A stretch of 9,816 bases of DNA from JADLBR01 sp020847615 (GTDB lineage: Bacteria > Verrucomicrobiota > Verrucomicrobiia > JADLBR01): contig JAPKHT010000192.1 of NCBI GenBank assembly GCA_026646655.1, forward strand, positions 1 through 9,816, read 5' to 3'. The number at the start of each line of letters is the position of its first letter. Within the stretch, counting starts at the first letter, position 1. The notes beneath the pieces are model-generated. The model was not told the origin of the DNA, searched no databases, and was given only the letters and a program-made list of their open reading frames with translations. The translations under genes and the position numbers were made by a program. This document shows, one piece after another, positions 4,828-9,816 of this stretch.

Positions 4828-6077
4828 GCCACGAGCCTACAGATTTCGAGATGCCCGATCTCGCGGAGCGCTTCGCGCGCCACGCCGACGCCTACAACGC
4901 CGGGCGCCCGGAGGCCGAGCGCCTCGTCCTCAACATGGGGCCCTCCCACCCCACCACCCACGGCGTGCTCCGGCTGGTCCTCGAGCTCGATGGCGAGACG
5001 ATCATCCGCGCCGAACCCGACATCGGCTACCTTCATCGGGGCGACGAGAAGATCGCCGAGAACATGACCTACAACCAGTTCGTGCCCTATACCGACCGGC
5101 TCGACTACCTCGCCCCGCTCGCCAACAATGTCGCCTACGCCCTCGCCGTGGAGAAACTCATGGGGTGGGAACTGCCGCCGCGCGGGCAGGCGATCCGCGT
5201 CATCTGCTGCGAGATGGCGCGCATCTCCTCCCACCTCCTCGGCGTCGGGTGCTTCGCCATGGACTGCGGCGCCATGACCGTCTTCCTCTACACGTTCACC
5301 GAGCGCGAGACCCTTTATAACCTCATCGAGATGCTCACGGGCGCCCGGTTCACGACGGCCTACACCCGGGTCGGCGGCATGATCCGCGACCTCCCCGACG
5401 GATTTGTCCCGGCCCTGCGCGCGTTCCTCGATGGCCTCCCGACCCGGATCGACGAGGTCGACCGTCTCATCTCGCGAAACCGCATCTTCGTCGATCGCAC
5501 CAAGGACATCGGCGTCATCGCCCTCGAGGACGCCGTCGCCCACGGCATGTCGGGCCCCAACTTTCGCGCCTCGGGCATGGAGTACGATCTCCGCCGGCGC
5601 CATCCCTACCTCGGTTACGAGAAATTCGATTTCGAGATCCCCGTCGGTTCCGTCGGCGACTGCTACGACCGCTACTACTGTCGCCTGCAGGAGATCCGCG
5701 AGAGCGCCAAGATCATCCGCCAGGCCCTGGATTCCCTGCCCGCCGGCCCCATCTGCGCGCACGAGGCCAAGGGCGTCCTCCCCCCCAAGGAGAAGGTCCT
5801 CACGAGCATGGAGGAACTCATCCACCAGTTCATGCTGGTCACCGCCGGCATCGACGCCCCGCCGGGAGAGGTCTATTTCGGCCACGAGAACCCCAAGGGC
5901 GAACTCGGTTTCTACATCTGCAGCAAGGGCGGCGGCACACCATATCGGCTCAAGATCCGCTCGCCCTCGTTCGTCAACCTCAGCATCCTCCCCAAGCTCC
6001 TGCCCGGCCATATGATCGCCGATGTCGCGGCGATCCTCGGATCGCTCGACTTCGTCATGGGAGAGTCCGACCGATGA
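4824..6077 (+). CDS. nuoD: NADH-quinone oxidoreductase subunit D
   Basis: A 49-kDa-type subunit (417 residues from GTG) related to the large subunit of [NiFe] hydrogenases. With NuoB it forms the quinone-binding site of complex I. Visible hallmarks are LVLNMGPSHPTTHGVLR near the N-terminus, then IGYLHRGDEKIAENMTYNQF, DRLDYLAPLANN, ARISSHLLGVG and the C-terminal SFVNLSILPKLLPGHMIADV and GSLDFVMGE blocks. The nickel-binding cysteines of hydrogenases are absent, as expected. I choose the GTG at 4824 because it overlaps the nuoC stop (GTGA). An ATG at 4851 is a reasonable alternative and would remove nine non-conserved residues. Neither has a good Shine-Dalgarno site. The open frame extends upstream to 4398, but that part only shadows nuoC. 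The stop overlaps the nuoE ATG. Confidence 0.95.
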   Translation: MSHEPTDFEMPDLAERFARHADAYNAGRPEAERLVLNMGPSHPTTHGVLRLVLELDGETIIRAEPDIGYLHRGDEKIAENMTYNQFVPYTDRLDYLAPLANNVAYALAVEKLMGWELPPRGQAIRVICCEMARISSHLLGVGCFAMDCGAMTVFLYTFTERETLYNLIEMLTGARFTTAYTRVGGMIRDLPDGFVPALRAFLDGLPTRIDEVDRLISRNRIFVDRTKDIGVIALEDAVAHGMSGPNFRASGMEYDLRRRHPYLGYEKFDFEIPVGSVGDCYDRYYCRLQEIRESAKIIRQALDSLPAGPICAHEAKGVLPPKEKVLTSMEELIHQFMLVTAGIDAPPGEVYFGHENPKGELGFYICSKGGGTPYRLKIRSPSFVNLSILPKLLPGHMIADVAAILGSLDFVMGESDR

Positions 6078-6559
6078 CGCTCCCTGCTGATTTCACGGCC
6101 CGCGCCGACGAGATCGTCGCCCGCTATCCGGCATCGGCGCGCAGCGCCACCCTTCCCCTCCTCCACCTCTGGCAGGAGACCTTCGGTTTTGTCTCCGGCC
6201 AGGGCATCGAGTGGGTAGCCGCCCGGCTCGGCCTGGAGCCCGTCCGCATCCTGGAGCTGGTCACGTTCTACCCGATGTTCCGGCAGGCCCCCATCGGTCG
6301 CCGCCACATCCGCGTCTGCCGCACCCTGTCCTGCGCCCTCGCGGGAGCCCGCGACCTGTACGCCGAACTCTGCCGCCGCACCGGCGCCGCCGGAGACGCG
6401 CACGGCCCCGTCACCTCCCCGGATGGCGAATACACCATCGAGTTCGTCGAGTGCCTGGCCAGTTGTGGCACCGCCCCGGTCGCCATGATCGGCGACCGCC
6501 TCATCGAGTCCGCCAACACTCCGGACAACATCGAGGCCTGCCTGGGGAAAGGGGACTGA
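6074..6559 (+). CDS. nuoE: NADH-quinone oxidoreductase subunit E
   Basis: A 161-residue, 24-kDa-type subunit of the NADH module holding the [2Fe-2S] cluster N1a, thought to take an electron from FMN for temporary storage. The thioredoxin-like fold and its ligands are clear: C82 and C87 in RVCRTLSCALAG, and C127 and C131 in VECLASCGTAPV. The N-terminal helical part contains LLHLWQETFGFVS and LELVTFYPMFRQAPIG, standard for the family. Its ATG overlaps the nuoD stop (ATGA), and GGGAGAG at 6059-6065 inside nuoD provides a ribosome-binding site. The stop is four bases before nuoF. Homologues also occur in NAD-dependent formate dehydrogenases and bifurcating hydrogenases, but the flanking nuoD and nuoF-G make complex I the clear context. 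Confidence 0.95.
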   Translation: MTLPADFTARADEIVARYPASARSATLPLLHLWQETFGFVSGQGIEWVAARLGLEPVRILELVTFYPMFRQAPIGRRHIRVCRTLSCALAGARDLYAELCRRTGAAGDAHGPVTSPDGEYTIEFVECLASCGTAPVAMIGDRLIESANTPDNIEACLGKGD

Positions 6560-6563
6560 CACC

Positions 6564-7913
6564 ATGCCCATCCCCGAAAGACGTTTGATCCTGCGGCACG
6601 CCGACGAGCCCGGCTACTCGCCCGACATCGGCTCCTACCTGAAGCACGGCGGGTACGACGCGCTCCGCAAGGCCCTCGCATCAAGTCCCGACGCGATCGC
6701 CACGGAGGTCAAGGCCTCCGGGCTCCGGGGCCGCGGTGGCGCCGGTTTTTCCTGCGGCCTGAAGTGGTCCTTCATCCCCAAGCACAACACGAAGCCCGTC
6801 TATCTCATCTGCAACGCCGATGAATCCGAGCCGGGCACCTTCAAGGACCGGCAGATCATCCACAAGGATCCCCACCAGCTCCTCGAGGGAATGGCCATCA
6901 CCGCCTACGCCATCGGGTCCCGCCTCGCGTACATCTACATCCGCGGCGAGTTCCCCGAGGGCGCCCGCATCCTCGAGCGCGCCATCGCCGAGGCCCGCGC
7001 CGCAAGTTTCCTGGGCAAAGATATCCTCGGAAGCGGCTTCGGCCTGGACATCCATGTCCATCGTGGCGCCGGCGCCTACATCTGCGGCGAGGAGACCGGC
7101 CTCATCGAATCCCTCGAGGGCAAGCGCCCCTACCCCCGCATCAAGCCCCCGTACTTCCCCGCCGTCCTCGGCCTCTACATGTGCCCCACGGTGGTCAACA
7201 ACGTCGAGACGCTCTGCAACGTCAAGCATATCGTCGGCATGGGCGGCGCCGAGTACGCCAGGCTCGGTCGGCCCAACAACACCGGCACGCGCATCCTGTG
7301 CGTCTCCGGCGACGTCAGGCGACCCGGCTACTACGAGTTCGAGGTCGGCGCGGTCACCATCGGACAGCTCATCCACGACGTCTGCGGCGGCGTCCGCGAC
7401 GGCAACCGCCTCAAGGCCATCATTCCGGGCGGCTCATCGGCCAAGGTCCTCCGCGCGGGCGATACCTTCGCCATCCGCCGCCGCAAGGCGGACGGCACGG
7501 TCGAGGCCATCTCGCTCGGCCTCGAGGATATCCCCCTGGATTTCGATAGCCTCGCCGACGCCGGATCGATGGCAGGATCGGGCGGCATCATCGTCATGGA
7601 CCACACCCGCGACATGGTCGAGGCCCTCGCCAATATCAACGAGTTCTATGCCCACGAATCCTGCGGCCAATGCACCCCCTGCCGCGAGGGTTCCCTCTGG
7701 ATGAAGAAGATCACCGCGCGCATGCTGTCCGGACGGGGGCGCGCATCCGACCCGGACCTCCTCGCGAGCGTCGCCAACAACATCGCCGGGCGCACCATCT
7801 GCGCCTTTGGAGAGGCCTGCGCCTGGCCCACCCAGAGCTTCGTGGAGAAATTTCGCGACGAGTTCGACGCCAGGGCCACCGCCCCCGCCAAGGAGGTTCC
7901 CCGTGCCGCCTGA
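6564..7913 (+). CDS. nuoF: NADH-quinone oxidoreductase subunit F (NADH and FMN binding)
   Basis: A 449-residue, 51-kDa-type subunit: the NADH dehydrogenase site of complex I, carrying FMN and [4Fe-4S] cluster N3. The glycine-rich FMN/NADH region is intact, with GLRGRGGAGFSCGLKWSF (53-70), NADESEPGTFKDR (84-96) and GAGAYICGEETGLIESLEGK (168-187, followed by RPYPRIKPPYFPA). A SLBB-like segment follows (about 245-330). Cluster N3 ligands are C367, C370 and C373 in ESCGQCTPCREG, plus C413 in TICAFGEACAWP. Length is normal. A GGGGA site about nine bases upstream at the nuoE end supports the ATG. The C-terminal 20 residues are a low-complexity tail whose codons include the AAGGAGG site of nuoG. nuoG begins inside this gene, overlapping by eleven bases. 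Confidence 0.97.
   Translation: MPIPERRLILRHADEPGYSPDIGSYLKHGGYDALRKALASSPDAIATEVKASGLRGRGGAGFSCGLKWSFIPKHNTKPVYLICNADESEPGTFKDRQIIHKDPHQLLEGMAITAYAIGSRLAYIYIRGEFPEGARILERAIAEARAASFLGKDILGSGFGLDIHVHRGAGAYICGEETGLIESLEGKRPYPRIKPPYFPAVLGLYMCPTVVNNVETLCNVKHIVGMGGAEYARLGRPNNTGTRILCVSGDVRRPGYYEFEVGAVTIGQLIHDVCGGVRDGNRLKAIIPGGSSAKVLRAGDTFAIRRRKADGTVEAISLGLEDIPLDFDSLADAGSMAGSGGIIVMDHTRDMVEALANINEFYAHESCGQCTPCREGSLWMKKITARMLSGRGRASDPDLLASVANNIAGRTICAFGEACAWPTQSFVEKFRDEFDARATAPAKEVPRAA
7890..7896 (+). promoter_or_regulatory. strong ribosome-binding site deciding the nuoG start
   Basis: A perfect AAGGAGG six bases before the GTG at 7903, inside the 3' end of nuoF. It is the best Shine-Dalgarno in the operon and rules out earlier in-frame starts such as 7807, whose extra residues only shadow the nuoF tail. 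Confidence 0.75.
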
Positions 7914-9540
7914 CGACACCGTCTCCATCCAGCTCGACGGCGAGTGGGTCCGCGTGCCCAAGGGCACCAATGTCATCGAGGCCGCCAGGCGCCACGGCAG
8001 ATTCATCCCCCACTACTGCTACCACCCGAAGCTCGAGATCGTCGGCAACTGCCGCATGTGCCTCGTCGAGATCGGCATGCCCAGGCTCGGCCCAGACCGC
8101 CAGCCCATCCGCGGAACCGACGGCATGCCCGAGATCGCCTGGATCCCGCGCCCGCAGATAGGCTGCGCCACCACGGTCGCCGACGGCATGGGCGTCCGGA
8201 CCGCCTCCCCTCTCGTGGAGGAATGCCGCAGGGGCGTCATGGAGTTTCTCCTCATCAACCACCCGCTCGATTGCCCGATCTGCGACCAGGCCGGCGAATG
8301 CAAGCTCCAGGAGTTCTCGCTCGAGTACGGCGGCGCGAGCAGCCGCTTCGTCGAACAGAAGGTCACGAAACCCAAGCGCGTCGATATTGGAAAGAACATC
8401 CTCCTCGATGACGAGCGTTGCATCCTCTGCTCCCGCTGCATCCGTTTCGCGCGCGACATCGCCGGGGAAGACGTCCTCGGTTTCACCGGCCGCGGAAGCC
8501 ACACCACCCTGTCGATTCACCCGGGCCGCCGTTTCGATAGCAACTACTCCCTGAACACGGTCGACATCTGCCCCGTCGGCGCGCTCACCAGCAAGGATTT
8601 CCGCTTCAAGATGCGGGTCTGGTTCCTGAAGGAGACCCCCGGCATCTGCACCACCTGCGGCACCGGCTGCAATGTCATCATCTCCTCGCGCGAGGGCGTC
8701 GTCCACCGGCTGACGCCGCGCGAGAACGATGACGTCAACCAGTGCTGGATGTGCGATCGCGGGCGCCTCAATTTCCACCACCTCCACGCCCCCGGGCGCA
8801 TCACGGCCCCCTTCGCCCGCATCAACGGAAATCCCCTCCCCGCGGAGTGGCCGGACATCATCGAACGGCTCGCGAGATCCCTGGACGGCCTCGACCCGGG
8901 ACAGGTCGCCATCCTGGCATCCGCCGCCATGACCAACGAGGAACTCTTCCTCGTGTCGCAACTGCGCGGGCGCCTCGGCGGCGATGCCGTCCTCTGCGAT
9001 GTCGTCCCCCGCCCGCAGCAGGCCGACCACCTGCTCGTCTGCGACGATGGCAACCCCAACTCGGCCGGCGCGCGCATCCTCGGCATCTCGTCCGAAGGCC
9101 GGCGCATCCCCGACATCCGCAAGGCCATCGAATCCGGGCGCGCCAAGGCCGTCCTCGCCATCGGCGAAGACTTGGCCGACGCCGGCGTCGAGTCCGGCGC
9201 CATCGCGCGCATTTCCGGGCTCGCCGCATTTTCCCTCCTCCCGAACGCGACCACCGCCGCCGCCAAGTTCGTGCTGCCCGTCGCGGGTTTCGCCGAGAAG
9301 CGCGGCTCGCTGATCAACGTCAAGGGGCGCATACAGCGCCTGAATCGCGCGGTCCCGCCGCCGGGTTCCGCCCGCGACGATTGGGAGGTCTTCAACGACC
9401 TCCTCGCGGCGCTCGGAGCACCCCGCTACCCGGACATCGCCGCGGTCTTCGCCGCCATGGCCTCCCGGCACCGTCCCTTTGCCGGCCTGTCCCTCGCCCG
9501 CATCGGCGACCTCGGCTGTCCGATCCCGACAGCCCCCTGA
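7903..9540 (+). CDS. nuoG: NADH-quinone oxidoreductase subunit G (short form)
   Basis: A 545-residue, 75-kDa-type subunit carrying most of the iron-sulfur chain from NuoF to NuoB. Ligand sets in order: [2Fe-2S] N1b at C39, C50, C53 and C88; [4Fe-4S] N5 at H120, C124, C127 and C133 (NHPLDCPICDQAGEC); [4Fe-4S] N4 at C173, C176, C179 and C223 (ERCILCSRCIRFARD, VDICPVGALTS); and an N7-type C-x2-C-x3-C-x27-C at C249, C252, C256 and C284. The rest (about 290-545) is a molybdopterin-oxidoreductase-like domain much shorter than in E. coli (about 908 residues in all) or Thermus (about 780). The end, FVLPVAGFAEKRGSLINVKGR, is the usual 'EKxGSxxNxxGR' block and the frame closes cleanly, so this looks like a natural short form, not a truncation. 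The GTG start is set by a strong AAGGAGG. nuoH and nuoI do not follow. Confidence 0.95.
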   Translation: MPPDDTVSIQLDGEWVRVPKGTNVIEAARRHGRFIPHYCYHPKLEIVGNCRMCLVEIGMPRLGPDRQPIRGTDGMPEIAWIPRPQIGCATTVADGMGVRTASPLVEECRRGVMEFLLINHPLDCPICDQAGECKLQEFSLEYGGASSRFVEQKVTKPKRVDIGKNILLDDERCILCSRCIRFARDIAGEDVLGFTGRGSHTTLSIHPGRRFDSNYSLNTVDICPVGALTSKDFRFKMRVWFLKETPGICTTCGTGCNVIISSREGVVHRLTPRENDDVNQCWMCDRGRLNFHHLHAPGRITAPFARINGNPLPAEWPDIIERLARSLDGLDPGQVAILASAAMTNEELFLVSQLRGRLGGDAVLCDVVPRPQQADHLLVCDDGNPNSAGARILGISSEGRRIPDIRKAIESGRAKAVLAIGEDLADAGVESGAIARISGLAAFSLLPNATTAAAKFVLPVAGFAEKRGSLINVKGRIQRLNRAVPPPGSARDDWEVFNDLLAALGAPRYPDIAAVFAAMASRHRPFAGLSLARIGDLGCPIPTAP

Positions 9541-9600
9541 CCTGAAACTTCAAAGTTCGCGGCACCCAGAATCACACCGCAAGCGATCAATCAATAGCGC

Positions 9601-9734
9601 GTGACACGTAAGCCGCCTGAAGGCGGCACTACGAGCACAAGACCACGGGAATGTTCGTAGTGGTGCCTTCAGGCACTCCGCGACCCACCAGAGGTTTCCC
9701 CCTGAATAATCCGGCGCGTGGAGAACTCTGGCTA
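9601..9734 (-). repeat. REP/BIME-like hairpin doublet, right copy (inverted)
   Basis: Reverse-complement copy of 2801-2938, only 60 bases after nuoG. The hairpins are GCCGCCT-GA-AGGCGGC (9612-9627) and GTGCCT-TC-AGGCAC (9663-9676). Both carry the REP signature tetranucleotide: CTAC on the plus strand after the first (GTAG on the minus strand) and GTAG at 9657-9660 before the second. Between them CACTACGAGCA pairs with TGTTCGTAGTG around a 14-base loop, so the whole element can fold as a cloverleaf-like structure. It is better preserved than the left copy, since both GTAG motifs survive. Confidence 0.75.
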
Positions 9735-9778
9735 GCCCGGACATTTCACAGCCTTGCGGGCTGTGAAGTGTCCGGGCT
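9734..9778. repeat. long near-perfect hairpin, 20-bp stem
   Basis: The arms AGCCCGGACATTTCACAGCC (9734-9753) and 9759-9778 are complementary at 19 of 20 positions; the one exception is a T opposite G, a wobble pair in RNA. The loop is five bases. It adjoins the REP doublet but has no counterpart next to the left copy, so it is a separate repeat module. It could act as a bidirectional transcript end, but no T-tract follows. Confidence 0.75.
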
Positions 9779-9816
9779 CTGGGAAAACCGCGCGATAGCA
9801 ACAGGTTGGGATGGAG

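Larger units (their letters stand above)
9541..9816. other. intergenic stretch after nuoG, repeats only
   Basis: No gene I can support. The minus-strand open frame 9550-9801 takes its sequence from the REP doublet and has no domain. The region holds that doublet (9601-9734) and the adjoining long hairpin (9734-9778). No T-tailed terminator follows nuoG; the hairpins themselves may end or stabilise the transcript. Confidence 0.5.

Noticed and set aside
4671..6011. Minus-strand open frame (446 codons) opposite nuoD
   Set aside because: Shadow of nuoD caused by strong GC bias at third codon positions; no motif and no ribosome-binding site.
7711..9471. Long minus-strand open frame (586 codons) opposite nuoF/nuoG
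   Set aside because: It is antisense to well-supported genes, has no recognisable domain and is rich in Gly, Ala, Asp and Arg, as expected from a high-GC codon shadow.
9546..9557. Possible terminator AACTT-CA-AAGTT just after nuoG
   Set aside because: The arms are only five AT-rich pairs with a two-base loop and no T-run, too weak for an intrinsic terminator.
9550..9801. Minus-strand 83-codon open frame after nuoG
   Set aside because: Made almost entirely of the REP doublet and the long hairpin; the peptide similarity to the left copy is explained by the DNA repeat.

Overview
This is a high-GC bacterial chromosomal window with two unrelated halves. The right half is a tightly packed, plus-strand respiratory complex I operon, nuoBCDEFG (3732-9540), preceded by a small hemerythrin-domain gene (3132-3608). 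The left half holds the end of one unrecognised gene, two unrecognised exported proteins, an apparently intact IS256-family insertion sequence and a repeat-rich intergenic stretch. The organism cannot be fixed from the sequence. High GC, weak or absent Shine-Dalgarno sites before several nuo genes, and abundant 'GCCTGAAGGC'-type intergenic hairpins would fit a Verrucomicrobiota/Planctomycetota-type bacterium, but this is a low-confidence guess.

Layout. 1-132: C-terminal tail of an unknown protein. 143-838: exported, Ala/Lys-rich helical protein. 835-1080: small secreted protein, overlapping its neighbour by 4 bases, whose 3' end runs into the insertion sequence and is probably truncated. About 1016-2576: IS256-family element with its transposase on the minus strand, imperfect 31-bp terminal inverted repeats and a 3' region full of hairpins, including a perfect 25-bp tandem duplication. 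2577-3131: no convincing gene, but palindromes and a 138-bp REP-type hairpin doublet. 3132-3608: hemerythrin-like protein with an FNR-geometry dyad immediately upstream. 3732-9540: nuoB, C, D, E, F and G, with spacings from 4-base overlaps to 10 bases after an uninterrupted start. 9541-9816: no gene, a second, inverted copy of the REP doublet and a near-perfect 20-bp-stem hairpin.

How the genes work together. NuoE, NuoF and NuoG form the NADH-oxidising module (FMN and most Fe-S clusters). NuoB, NuoC and NuoD form most of the quinone-reducing module, with cluster N2 in NuoB. The operon therefore encodes nearly all of the peripheral arm. It lacks NuoI, and it lacks every membrane subunit (NuoA, H, J-N). 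NuoA is not upstream of nuoB, and nothing follows nuoG before a repeat block, so the rest of complex I must be encoded elsewhere if a full enzyme is made. NuoG is short (545 residues), carrying all its iron-sulfur motifs, including N7, but only a reduced molybdopterin-like domain.

The most notable non-coding finding is the pair of REP/BIME-like doublets. They have GTAG tetranucleotides at the base of the hairpins, lie in inverted orientation, and bracket the hemerythrin-nuo segment. I found no defence system, CRISPR array, RNA gene or clearly novel multi-gene system.
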